From assembly GCA_032821775.1 (NCBI GenBank), contig JAVLRN010000003.1:2604001-2668000 (forward strand): a stretch of 64,000 nucleotides of DNA, read 5' to 3'. This document shows, piece by piece, positions 13,342-23,797 of the stretch (within the stretch, counting starts at the first letter, position 1; every line of letters begins with the position of its first letter). The stretch comes from Sanguinoderma infundibulare (lineage: Eukaryota > Basidiomycota > Agaricomycetes > Polyporales > Polyporaceae). Under the pieces are notes generated by a model. The model was not told the DNA's origin and searched no databases. It was given only the letters and a program-made list of their open reading frames with translations. The position numbers and the translations under genes are program-made.

Positions 13342-14887
13342 ATGCATCCCTTCGCGTCCTATGTTCTCCGCAGCTACTACAGGCAGACTGGCTGGAACGA
13401 AGATAACCTCTACGCGAATCTCACCCGGTCTTCCAATGGTGAGCAAACGCGCCCTTCGTGCGACAAGAACATCGTCCGGACGCTAGAACAGCTCTCCTCG
13501 ACTTTAGCGTGCCACGCGGACTGCACTTTAGCATCTCCAAATCCCCCAACCCCTTATTCAAAACGACGTACTCGATGAACGCCCTTCCGTCCCTCAATGG
13601 ATCCGTCGGGTACATCTTCACCAGCTGCGACCTGGACGTCAAAGGCTCTGGCGATGTCCGCTTCAAGGACATGGTCGACCGCTTCAAGGTGTTTGACCGG
13701 CCAAGAAGGCCGGAGGGCAAGGAGGAGGTATGGCTTGCTGGCGAGCGCGTCGATACCCGCGGTGCGCATGCAGTCACCAGTCTCAAAGTATTGCCTCCTG
13801 ACCCCAATCCTCCAGATTACTTGCTATATGGTCGCATATACATACCGACCGGACGGCTAGACGCGCTCTACTCGACCCGCCTCACCCCCACTCTTCAAGG
13901 GATGGTCGCCGCCATCTCTGATCCTCGCACCCAGCTTTCCTCCGAAAAGTCCAGGTCGCATGCCCCGGGCAGCAATATCATGTTCAGCCTCCAGCACGAC
14001 ACCGGAAAGGTGTGCACAGAGTATACCTGGAGCGCCGAAGACGGTATGTGGGGCATCCGTTCGTTGTATAACTTCGGCAGGGTCGGCGTGTCCCCGGAAG
14101 AAGGCGAGAAGGCGACCCACGCCCCTCCTGCCCGTCTGAACGGAGTGAAGGTCAAGAGAGTGGACGAGGAGGACGCGATGGAAGGCGGTCTGAAGGGACG
14201 CGTGTCAGTCGGTGGGGAGTTCTACTTTAGTGCGAAGGAGAAGAGTGCAGGTGGTAAGTCGTTAACTCCATAAAGGTCCTCCTGAGACACGACCTCATAC
14301 GCCCGCGTGCAAGTTTCCACTGGCATCCGCTTTACCACGCTACCAGACGCAACACCCCCCTCCTTCCAAGTCCCGACCTCATCATCAGCAGGGCCGTCAG
14401 CACCCCGAGGCCCACCCTCCCAGCCGCCGACCACGATCAGCGCCCTGTTCAACCCCATGCTCGGCCATATTTCCGGCGCATATGCGGCTCGCGTCTCGCG
14501 GGACCTGTCATTAGCCTCGCGTTTCGACTTCAACGTCTACAGCTACGAGAGCGAGTGGTCGCTCGGCGCAGAATGGTGGCAGCGTCGCAGCAAAACGCGC
14601 CATCCACGCACGCCTTCTGACGAGTCAAATCCGAGTGCGCCTTCATTACCGGACCTGGTCGATGAGGTGCAGGGCGTGGTGAAGGCGAAGGTTTCCACGA
14701 CTACTGTGCGTCGTTTCTTCTGCCCCGTTAGACGTTGTATTTGACTTTATGCTAGGACGTGTCGCTGCTCTGGGAGGGACGCCTTCGAAACGTTCTCGTC
14801 AGCCTCGGCGTGGTTTCGAACCTCTCCAGCCGTTCCAAGCCCATCAAGTCAATAGGTCTCGAGCTATCATACTTTAGCTCCGGGTAG
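13342..14887 (+). CDS. MDM10: Mdm10, mitochondrial outer membrane ERMES/SAM subunit
   Basis: Mdm10 is a beta-barrel protein of the mitochondrial outer membrane. It belongs to the ERMES ER-mitochondria tether and also joins the SAM complex. Exons: 13342-13438, 13492-14253, 14314-14705, 14756-14887, giving 460 aa. The N-terminus MHPFASYVLRSYY, followed by GWNEDNLYANLTRSSNA and LDFSVPRGL, is diagnostic. The C-terminus reads WEGRLRNVLVSLGV and ends SIGLELSYFSSG, with a closing aromatic strand as expected of a beta-signal. A proline-rich insert (about 290-325) is longer than in yeast. It is transcribed away from the DDX60-type gene; the two starts are 282 bp apart. Confidence 0.95.
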
Positions 14888-15336
14888 CGACAACGATGCT
14901 GTACAGTACATAATTTAATGGTATTGGAACGAACGGCGGACAGGTAGTGGGGTCATTCATGATCATGATATCGTTCCATTCGCGAGATGCATCCAGACGC
15001 CAGAGTACAAGTACACTATCACCTGAAAGATCCAGCACGAAGCTAGATTAATCCAATAAATAGCGCACTATCATATACAACCATCGTTCCCGTGACACAG
15101 ATGGAAAGGGGGGGCAGGGGGGGCAGGCAGAGTGGGGCAAAGCGAGACAGGTTGGAAAAAATGTTGAACGGACCGGTAGGGGTAAGTTATTCCGTGAGCA
15201 AAGCGGGTATATACGATGAAGATGAAGCGGTCCATAACAGGCGTTTTAAAACAACGAGCACAGCAGATTTACACAGGCGGCGATGTTAAGACACCGCCGT
15301 GAGGGATGAGAGGAGGCGAGGTATCGATTTGACCGG
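14888..15336. other. Intergenic, 3' ends converge
   Basis: This stretch lies between the stop codons of MDM10 and the RGG protein. It has a G-rich run near 15110-15130 (GGGGGGCAGG repeated imperfectly). I see no coding sequence or RNA gene in it. Confidence 0.6.
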
Positions 15337-17145
15337 TCAATCTTTCGAAACCGCGGCGACACTCCCCGCGTCGCGCTTCGGAGGAGGGGGCCCACCCAAC
15401 GCCCGCGCGATCCCAGAGAGCGCGGCGGGAGCGATAACGGGGCGTGTAGCGTGTACAGTCCGCGAGCGTGCCGTTGACGTGCCAGGGCCCGTTGGTGGCG
15501 AAGAGTGCGTCCGCGCGTGGTTAACCCGGTCCCGCCGAGACGCTCGTTCGTCATGGCCGTCGTGCGGCCCGAACGGCACACGGAGATCCCGAGGACGGCC
15601 GATCGTGTGTGCGCGGCCGTGGCCAGGGTGGAAGTTCGGCATGGAATGCGTGGCGGGGATGTGGCTGGTGATGTGGCTCGGAGCAGAGTGGACGTGAGCG
15701 TGCATCGACGCGGCGACGCCCTGCGGTGAGGGCGAAGGAGAGTCGCTCGGCGGTGAGGGCGCGGCCAGGCCGTTGGGTTTGGGCGCATGCATGGACTCCG
15801 ACAGTCCGCTCTGAGGCGGGGGATCGACATCAGCTGCAGGGTCTGGCGTCTGCACGGGAACTAATGGTTTCCGCGGAACGCGCTTCGCCAGCGCGTCGAT
15901 CGCGTCCACAGGCTTGGCCGGGAGGGAGGGATGGAGAGGGGCATTCGTCTGTTTCGTTGGAGACAAATTGAGTGCCGCTGCCTGTTCTACCGAGGGTTTG
16001 GAGGCCAAAGCGGGAGCAGCGACTGGTTTCGCGCTCGCATCGCTCTTTTTGCGATCCAATTGCTTCTTCGGAGCAGTTGCAGGCGGCTTTTCCGGGACAG
16101 ACCTGTCCTTGGAGTTGGACTTCGAACTCGCCGATGGACCCTGCGACGTGTTATCTCCAGCGGCGCCCTTCGCGGGGGGCTGGGCAGCGGGTGCAGTCTG
16201 TGGAAGCCGAACAATGGGTTCAGCCAGAGGGGACCCAAGGTCGATACTCGGCAGAGGCTTCAGCGCGTCCGCGAGCATGGGAGAAAGCAAGTCCGGTTTC
16301 CCAGATGATTCTGGCATGGAATTGCTTGTGTTCTTGTCCGTCACACTCTTGACACCCCAATCGTCCAAGTCGGGCAGGCTGTCATCATCGTCTCCGGCCC
16401 AGTCAATGTGACTGCCTGGTGTGTTTGGCCTATCCATGGCCACGGCTCGCACACGTTCGACAAGCGCGTCAATGTCATGCCTGATGTCGAAAGAGGGCGT
16501 TTCTGGAGGAGGAGGGGGAGCGAGATGCGGAGGGAGGTCCTTAGCGATCACAGGAGACTTCTCGGCGCGGAGATGGCTCGTACTGGACTCGCTAGATGGC
16601 GACTTCTTTGACGAGGATACAGAGGACATGCTCCGATTCTGGGAGCGTTTTCGGCGAGAGCGGTTGGGAGTCGTGGCGGAAACGGGAGAATTGGATGCCG
16701 CGACCGGAGGAGGCAGGATCACAATGGGAGGTATCACCTTGCGCGGGGGCTTTGCTTCCGAGGGTTTGCGGGCACGGGGTTTGGTATCCTTGGACTGTGT
16801 CACGGCCTTGGACGAGGTAGGTGATTGAGTTTCATTTGCAGGTGCAGGAGTGTTGGGCGCGACTGATACAGGTGGAGGGGTATTGTGGGCTGTGTCTTTC
16901 GCGGGGACACCGTTGGGCTTGGGAGCTCGCTCATCCGGACGGGGAGAGTTTGGGCCTGCCGTCCTGCTTCCTCCTCGTCCTCCTCCACGTCCACCACGTC
17001 CACCACCTCTACCGGGCCTACCCCGACTCACCCCGCGGAAGCCGGAGCCTGACTGACCCCATCCCTGCCTGTTAGGAGGCTGGCCGGCCCACATGGAGGA
17101 GCTGACACCTCCGGACGGGTTGGATGACGGTGCGGCAGAGGCCAT
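15337..17145 (-). CDS. Disordered RGG/Pro/Ser-rich protein
   Basis: A single uninterrupted frame of 602 codons, which is unusual in this intron-dense neighbourhood. The N-terminus carries an Arg-Gly cluster (about residues 35-60; SRGRPGRGGGRGGRG), a typical RNA-binding and arginine-methylation target. The rest is low-complexity Pro/Ser/Ala/Lys with short charged islands. About residues 240-260 hold the only motif that looks folded or partner-binding: DIDALVERVRAVAMDR, followed by SLPDLDDWGVKSV. The latter is a likely short linear motif. The His/Pro-rich C-terminal third ends PPPPKRDAGSVAAVSKD. I do not recognise an orthologous family of known function. It is transcribed divergently from SmG. 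Confidence 0.8.
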   Translation of the reverse strand: MASAAPSSNPSGGVSSSMWAGQPPNRQGWGQSGSGFRGVSRGRPGRGGGRGGRGGGRGGSRTAGPNSPRPDERAPKPNGVPAKDTAHNTPPPVSVAPNTPAPANETQSPTSSKAVTQSKDTKPRARKPSEAKPPRKVIPPIVILPPPVAASNSPVSATTPNRSRRKRSQNRSMSSVSSSKKSPSSESSTSHLRAEKSPVIAKDLPPHLAPPPPPETPSFDIRHDIDALVERVRAVAMDRPNTPGSHIDWAGDDDDSLPDLDDWGVKSVTDKNTSNSMPESSGKPDLLSPMLADALKPLPSIDLGSPLAEPIVRLPQTAPAAQPPAKGAAGDNTSQGPSASSKSNSKDRSVPEKPPATAPKKQLDRKKSDASAKPVAAPALASKPSVEQAAALNLSPTKQTNAPLHPSLPAKPVDAIDALAKRVPRKPLVPVQTPDPAADVDPPPQSGLSESMHAPKPNGLAAPSPPSDSPSPSPQGVAASMHAHVHSAPSHITSHIPATHSMPNFHPGHGRAHTIGRPRDLRVPFGPHDGHDERASRRDRVNHARTHSSPPTGPGTSTARSRTVHATRPVIAPAALSGIARALGGPPPPKRDAGSVAAVSKD

Positions 17146-17536
17146 TGAGATGGGGGCCTAGTCCGTGGTAACTCGAACGACCTACGAAGATAGTCCCTCT
17201 CAGCAATGACGATCGAAAATAATGAACGTTGACGCACGGAAAATCTGGATACGTTGTTACACAATCTTGGGGCGTAGATGAGCAAGAGATATCGTGAAAT
17301 AATCGTGTGGAGATATGGAGAGATGTACAGGGGGCGTGAGAGACGTCAGAGGGAGGGGAAGGCGTGTTGACCTGGAGGTCCTCGCGAGGAACCTCGTTCG
17401 GGGCCAGGGCTCGTCTTCCCGATGCCGCATGCGGACATTCCCACGTGCACCCTCTTCGTCTGCGATGCCCGATCGCGTGTCCCTCTCCTAGCCGCGCCCA
17501 AGTCCTCCTCGCTCGCCCTCCAGACCGCTCGCCACC
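17146..17536. promoter_or_regulatory. Shared divergent promoter of RGG protein and SmG
   Basis: This 391 bp stretch separates two start codons that point away from each other. It has a pyrimidine-rich strand near SmG and no clear TATA box. No specific binding site could be assigned. Confidence 0.5.
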
Positions 17537-17906
17537 ATGTCCAAGGCCTCCCAACCCGAGCTCAAAAAGGTGCGTCTGCAGCCCCGATTCGTAGCCACGG
17601 ATGCCGTCTTTGACGCGTCTGCGCTTGTGCAGTTCATGGACAAGAAACTCTTCGTCCACCTCCAAGGAGGTCGCAAAGTCAGCGGGACGCTGCGCGGATA
17701 CGACTTGTTCTTGAACCTCGTTATCGATGACGCGCTCGAGGAGACCAACCCTGCACAAAAGCATCCAATTGGCACCGTGGTACGTTCAGTCACTTGGACC
17801 GGGGGATCGACGGACGGTTCTCTCATATCTCTCATACCCTTTCTCTCCACAGGTCATTCGCGGAAACAGCGTAACATCCATGGAGACCCTAGAAGCAATG
17901 CGGTGA
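17537..17906 (+). CDS. SMX2: Spliceosomal Sm protein G
   Basis: SmG is one of the seven Sm ring subunits of U1, U2, U4 and U5 snRNPs. Exons: 17537-17569, 17633-17779, 17853-17906, giving 77 aa, the normal size. The start has a perfect GCCACCATG context. The protein begins [11 protein letters not shown] and after the first intron reads [18 protein letters not shown] (Sm1), then [11 protein letters not shown]. The Sm2 motif is [16 protein letters not shown]. Both introns fall where SmG genes of other fungi commonly have them. Reading through intron 1 leaves the frame open (21 extra codons), so a longer, unspliced product is formally possible, but it would break the Sm fold. Confidence 0.97.
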
Positions 17907-19082
17907 CCCGACCCTTGGTATGTAGGGGATCGGTCATGTTCTGTATTATATGTGTATCGTTACCCTCTGCTGTTGCACGTTATCCCTGGAGTGCCGACCG
18001 TCGCAATGTTTGTGTCTTGTAGGATCTTGTTGCACTTCGTAGTCGAACATGCATATACAAAAAACAACACCCACCGTCTCAACGTTTTCGGTCCACAATC
18101 CATGCGGGATTAAACAGGGTGGCAAACGCGTGTTACAGAACTTGATTAGAGCCTTGCATCGAATTAATGAACATGTAACGAAGGGTACTCAATACTAATA
18201 TAAGCCAACTCAGCGCTCTAGGGTTAGGGTTAGCGCCCGTTAAGAACAAAAAATAATGGCCTGCCCAGCCCGAGGGCCGAAGCAGGACAGGGAAATATTG
18301 AGACGGTGCATGAGCCGAAGCCCATACAAACCGCAGGGTCCCCCTGGGGACAAGGTCGCCGTGCTATGAGAGGCCCCCACGGCCCACGAATCCAGGTCCA
18401 TGAAGGGACGCGTGCCATCAAGGTAAGTATGAGGTTTTCCAACATCGACGCAGGGTATTTATTGCCGCTCCTATTGCGCACGGACCAACCGCGTGTTTCC
18501 CACCTTCACGGGGATGTTTGGACCGGTTATAGCAAGTATCGTACATCTGGTGTACGGGGTTAACACGCCGCGATACCAACGAGTTTGTTCATAACATATC
18601 TGCTGGAGAGAATACATACACGAGTAGCGTAGCGTTATAGGGGAATCGAAAGCGAGAAGAACTCACTCGGAGGACTCAGAGGGATCAGCGATACCTCGCG
18701 CTCCAGAGTAACGATGCACTTGCAGCTGGAGCTGGTGGATGGCAAAGTCAAAAGACAAACGCCATGGCGTCGTAATATCCGACTACGCATCTATCGGTTT
18801 AAATTTGCCCATCCACCCCCAACACCGCCGTGGTCTTGTGGCACACGTCACATCCATAGATGCAGTCCATGGTCAGGAAAGATGAGGTTTGTAGCGAGTT
18901 TGAAGCATAAAATTATCCGAGTGAGTAACACTACTTCCAGAGAAAGATGCTGGGCGGAAGAACGTGCCATGCAAGTGTGGTATCGCTACAAACAGTCCTA
19001 CCAGCCGGCAAGGCAGTACTAGATGACGATCTATCATACTCATACTTTAATGTCCAGTGTCTCCACGTCCGTGCTCATGTCC
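17907..19082. other. Long intergenic stretch between converging genes
   Basis: About 1.2 kb between the stops of SmG (+) and the GH79 gene (-). It contains the telomere-like tract at 18219-18233. Small open frames here (for example 18230-18481 minus and 18714-19022 plus) lack recognisable motifs and convincing splice structure, so I call no gene. Confidence 0.6.
18219..18233 (+). repeat. Interstitial telomere-type repeat
   Basis: The sequence TAGGGTTAGGGTTAG is two and a half copies of TTAGGG, the telomere repeat of most filamentous fungi. Both flanks are unique sequence. It may be a binding site for a Tbf1/TRF-like factor or a relic of break repair. Confidence 0.8.
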
Positions 19083-21519
19083 TCACCAAACTGCCCTGAA
19101 GAGAACGGACATACCAGCGACGACACCCAGCAGCGCGCCGACGCCAGGAGCGACTACTGTGCTCACGGCCCCGTTCCGCCCACCTGCGCTGGTACCGCCC
19201 TTGGAACGGTTTTTGCCGCTGTGCCCATTGGAAGTCGCGAGGGCGGTCGCGTCGATCGTGACCGTGTTCTTCGTCTTCGTCATCACGGACGTCGGGTACG
19301 TCGCGATGCTCTCGCCGACCGCGGCCTGCTGTGCCGAGTCCGAGAAGAAGACGAGCGCGGCCCCCGGGGCGGGCACCGTGATCTGGCACGAGTTCTGCGT
19401 CTGGTCGCATTGGATCGTCTGCACCGACTCCTGCCCTTTCCAGCGGCCGTCGGATTGGAAGCGTGCGCCGAGAGTCTGCACGACGGAACACGTTAGGCAC
19501 ACCGCATACGACGAGGAGCAAAACGCTCACCTGTCCCGCCCAAGTGATGTTGTCCTTCTCCGATACCGAAGGCGCCAAGAGGTACTTGACCTTGACCGAG
19601 GCCGGGACGCCGTTCGGCTCATTGAAATTACCTCCGCCGACGGAGATGGTCGTAGTATACGAGTTAGCGCCGCTCGGATCCGTCATAAAGTTGATTAGGG
19701 CCATGCGCGCGAGCTTTCCGTTCTCATAGATGGCGTATGCAGGGGTCTGATCGTCCTGGTTGTTCGGAAGGAGGTCCTTGACCTGGGCGGAACCAGACTT
19801 GCCGAGCGCCTCGGCGACGAAGATGGACGAGTAGAAGATAGGACCGGTCGTCCACTGGTGGACCTTTGACTCGTTCGTCGGCGCTGCGGTGAAAGGCTGG
19901 GGGGGCAGTGAACGTCATGGGTGGAATATCATGAAGGGATCCGCGGGTGACGTACGTTGTAGGACACGTTCTGGCCACCAAAGTGGAACAGCGCCTGGGT
20001 GAAGTTACTGTTCGCCATCTGAAGCGCGTAGTCGACGCCCCAAAGAGCGGACGTGAACGTGTCGCTGATGCCCGGGAAACCCCCGCAGGACGCAGAGTTG
20101 GTCTCAAACATGATGAACGGCTTGCCCCATTGCTGCGCAAGCATTGTGGAGTTGAGGTAGGGGGTCACCATTTTGATGCCGGCGTTATGGGTGAGGTACT
20201 GAGGGAACATTTGCAGAGGGTCCCGGGGCGGGTTGTTTGGGTTGGGCCAGATGACAGCGCAGTTGTCGCTCGGGTAACTTTGCATCGGACACATCAGGCA
20301 GGACATCAATGTGGGCCGACGTAACTCACTGTTCTACTGCAAGCGCAGACAAGTACTGGCTATAGGCCTGCACAAACCCGGTGTCCCACACAACTTCCGG
20401 GGCCCAGTTGGCCGAAGACACGCTGGGTGCGATGAGATTGCTCTTCTGAGGGACCAAAGAGTCTGCCTGGTAAGCCTGGGTCATTGAGCCGAACTCGTTG
20501 AAGAAGTCTGTCGGACCCCAGCCGGCTGGACGGTGACCGTGGCTGTAAACGGGGCATCTAAGGACATCATGAGCACAGAGGCAATGGTAGAACGTACGCA
20601 GCATATAGATCGGGCTCGTTAGAAGCCTGGAATCCGAGGAGCCTATCGCCCAAGATCGCCTCTCCCTTCTCCGCGATCTGGAAACGCCAATTGGTGTCGT
20701 TGAATGGGATGCCAAGATACCATTTGATGTCAATAAGACTGGAAACATTGGCCAGCATGTATAACAGGTCAGTCGTGATGGCAATAACCGGTGTGCTTGT
20801 CTGCGGAAAGTGAGGTCAGACAGACCTATTCTATGCTTGCAGAGCATATAACGTACCGGGTTGGACGCGTCCTGCTTGTTCTTCTCCAAGAACTTGCCAT
20901 TGGGGAGCGAGTCGACCAAGTAGGCCGTTTCTTGTGTGTTACCGCCGACGCGAACATGGACCTCACCCGCGGCTGCGACGATGATGCTCATAAAGTTTAG
21001 GAAGGGCACATGAAGGTTCGTGCTGCAAACGCGGCCGATCAGATCTCAAGGGGCAAATCAAGAGTCCGAAGATCGCTCACGAATTCGTCCCGACTATAAA
21101 AGGCCATCAACGTCGTTGGAGCATACGCAGTGAACCTTTGCAAGAAGAGACGTACTGAGCTGGTTCGCCACCGACATCTCTATTGAGAAACCGAAGAAGT
21201 TGCCCTTCTGGGGAATGGACAGGCCATTCATGAGGGATGCTTCGGATGGGACCTGAATCGTGAACTGGTTTGCTGGAGCGGGGCTGGGGATGGGAGGCGG
21301 GACCAGGTAGACGGGGTTGTATGCCGCGAGGCCCGTATATAGCGGAGGCCCTGGCGTGGTCACGAATGACGTTGTCGAGGCTACGGACGAGGAGGCGGAC
21401 CCCCCGATGACTGGTGCAACAGTTGTCTGCCCAGTGAGCCCATAGATGGTGACCTCGGCGTGTACCAAGACAAGGAAACATGATGAAAGAGCGACGAAGG
21501 ATGCGTACATGCTGAGCAT
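19083..21519 (-). CDS. GH79-family glycoside hydrolase, secreted and probably GPI-anchored
   Basis: GH79 enzymes include fungal beta-glucuronidases acting on arabinogalactan or glucuronoxylan side chains. Exons: 21156-21519, 21081-21093, 20857-21022, 20598-20800, 20330-20557, 19956-20277, 19531-19896, 19083-19475; 684 aa. Exon 2 is only 13 nt. A signal peptide covers about residues 1-24 (VALSSCFLVLVHA). The acid/base glutamate is likely in GFQASNEPDLY and the nucleophile in FIMFETNSASCGG, the two motifs expected of the family. After a C-terminal beta domain, the tail is Ser/Gly/Asn-rich and ends in a hydrophobic segment (VGALLGVVAGMSVLF), the pattern of a GPI attachment signal. Several N-glycosylation sequons (for example NDT, NST, NFT) fit secretion. 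Substrate is not predictable from sequence alone. Confidence 0.9.
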
Positions 21520-22143
21520 GCAGCCAAGGATTGCCTAGAGAGCCCAGAGAAAGGAGCGTGAGTGGTGAGGTGGTCTAAGGGCCACTCCATTGTAATTAAT
21601 GAGGAACCCGACGTGTTTAGCGGACCATAACCGAATTGGTCAAGCTTCTGAGCCAGACGCCATCTCTCAATCGCTTGACGGCAATTAGGCACCCACAGAG
21701 GTCCGGTCCTGTCAGTGTTTCTGTAAGTGAGCCAAAAGGGCAGTGGATTTGGTGTAGGTCGGGACGTATGAACAGACAGTAGAAAAGCGTAGAAATCAAG
21801 TTGGCCATCGCAAGGAGGAATGTGTGTCACAAACTATGGCAGACGGCGGTACAAGAGCTCGCCATCCGCCTCAAACAAGGACCGCGCGATCTTCCACAGC
21901 AGATAGACCCCATTCGAAATGTGTCCGCGCGGACTCTCGACGAGGCGTAGGGCATGTCCTTGTGGTTTTACTGCGAACAAAAGCTGCTCGGCTGTGAGTT
22001 TATATACTGCGGGCCCCTGCAACGTGGCGCGGCAATCGAGATCGGCAGTCGTGGCCCAAAGCATCACCGAGTCGCTCGCGTTGTGCGCGCAACACACTCC
22101 TCCTCCGCTCACTTCTTTCTCGTCCCTGTGGCGCCTCGGGAAA
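21520..22143. promoter_or_regulatory. Divergent promoter of GH79 and syntaxin-18
   Basis: A 624 bp stretch between two starts that point apart. Open frames on both strands here carry no family motif and overlap the expected promoters. No specific operator was recognised. Confidence 0.5.
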
Positions 22144-23547
22144 ATGGCAGTCAGCTCAAGGACATCCGAGTTTCGACAGATGGTCAAGGAGAGGACCGGG
22201 GACGCGCCAGACCCCAAGCGTCGCAAGCTCTCAAGACCTGCGAAGCGCTCGTCCCCGGAAGGCGAAAAGCAGGAGCTGCTGAACAAGGAGTATGTCAAGG
22301 AGGCGTACAACATCGTAAGTAGCATTGCTAGCGACATGTTGGAGCACACGAGTTCAAGCCCGTGTCGTAGCTAAACCATATAAGCACCCTCTCTCGCATG
22401 CTCGCCTCAGTTCGTAAAGCGTACTTGAACGTCGACGTGCGGAATCCACCACTGCTACGACCCACAAACCGCACCATCGACATAGCAGGCGGAGAGAAAT
22501 CATGGAGCGACATACGAACCCTGACGAATGAGGAGCGGGACCAAATCGACCTGCAGGCTCGCGTCATCCTCTCCCGGTGTAACGACCGCGTCGCACAGCT
22601 GGAAGAACTGGAGAAACGTGAGTCCCTTCCTCTCAAGCCATCCCCTTTCCCCTTCCCGCCAAACCACAAGCACCACAATCACAACCACAATGCCCCCCGG
22701 CGAGCCACGAAACGAAGACTGACGACCCAATCCGCACCCAGGCCGCCTCGAGTTCGCCGCGAGCCAGCAAAACCCGCTCATGCGCCTCCTCCCCGCCCGC
22801 CTCCGCCAGGACGAGTCGACGGCGGCGTCCGACTTCGTCGCCGCCCACCACGCCTCCATCACTTGGTTCCTCTCCCGCCGCCTCGCCGAGTCCGGCCAGC
22901 TCCTGCGCGACATGCAAGAGGAGCGCATGAAGCGGCAGATGGAGCGCACCCGCACCCTCGGCTCCGGGGCCACGCGCGACGCCGTCTTCCTCGGCGCGAG
23001 CCTGACGCTCCCGAACCCGAACCTCACCCCGCCGTCCCCCGCGGAGTCGTCCGCGAGCGGGAGCTGGCTCGGCAACGCGTCGAATCTCGCGTCGAGCTTC
23101 GCCGCGAGCATCGGCTCGTCCGCGTCGCCGTTCGACCTGGCGCATTCTGCGTCGACGATCAGGCCCGGGACGAGCGCGGCGACGAGTGATTGGATGTCCG
23201 AGACGGACGAGGATGACATGGAGCTCAGCGCATCGCAGATACAGCAGTTCGAGGAGGAGAACGCGAACATCCTGCAGTCGGTCCAAGACACTCTTCAGTC
23301 GGTGCAGCAGGCGGAGGCCCGGCTCATGGAAATCAGCGCTCTGCAAATGGAGCTGGTCGCACACCTCACGAAGCAGACTGAGCAGACTGAGCAGTTGTAC
23401 GAAGACGCGATCGCGACCGCGGCAACAGTCGAGAAGGGAAACGAGCAGCTCAAGGAAGCACGCAGGAGGGCGCGGGATGGACGCAAATGGATCCTTCTCT
23501 TCCTCATCGGAGCCAGTCTGTCCTTGCTGTTCCTACACTATTACTGA
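22144..23547 (+). CDS. UFE1: Syntaxin-18/Ufe1-type Qa-SNARE of the ER
   Basis: This SNARE accepts Golgi-to-ER vesicles with Sec20 and Use1. Exons: 22144-22314, 22371-22617, 22742-23547; 407 aa. The N-terminal syntaxin-18 domain has FRQMVKERTGD and, across the first junction, KEAYNI joined to LNHISTLSRMLASVRKAYL. The SNARE helix lies near residues 315-375 (QQFEEENANILQSVQDTLQSVQQAEARLMEISALQMELVAHL is the region; the zero-layer Gln falls within it). A single C-terminal membrane anchor (WILLFLIGASLSLLFLHYY region) ends the protein. A Ser/Thr/Pro-rich stretch of about 70 residues separates the two parts. The start at 22144 is the first ATG that leads into the conserved N-terminus. Confidence 0.92.
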
Positions 23548-23797
23548 GCTTTCTTTCTTTATTCTTTCCGGTCTCTTGCTTCTACGCTCTTTGCTGCACG
23601 CCGACCTGCTTTCGTTCCAGCTTTTATGATTGTATGTATGCGCGTAGAATTAATTACATAGTCCCAGATTCTATGGTTATCTAGAGGCACATGGTCCCCA
23701 GGATTATCACCCCATCTCTACCAGGCTATATATACCATACCCCCCAGTGGCCGGACAATACGCGTCATGTATCATAATGTTCACACAAGGACATCTC

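Noticed and set aside
18714..19022. 102-codon plus-strand frame in the gap before GH79
   Set aside because: No motif, no splice support, composition like the flanking intergenic DNA.
22500..23364. Long minus-strand frames (263 and 243 codons) over syntaxin-18
   Set aside because: They are GC-rich antisense shadows; the plus strand encodes a clear SNARE protein.
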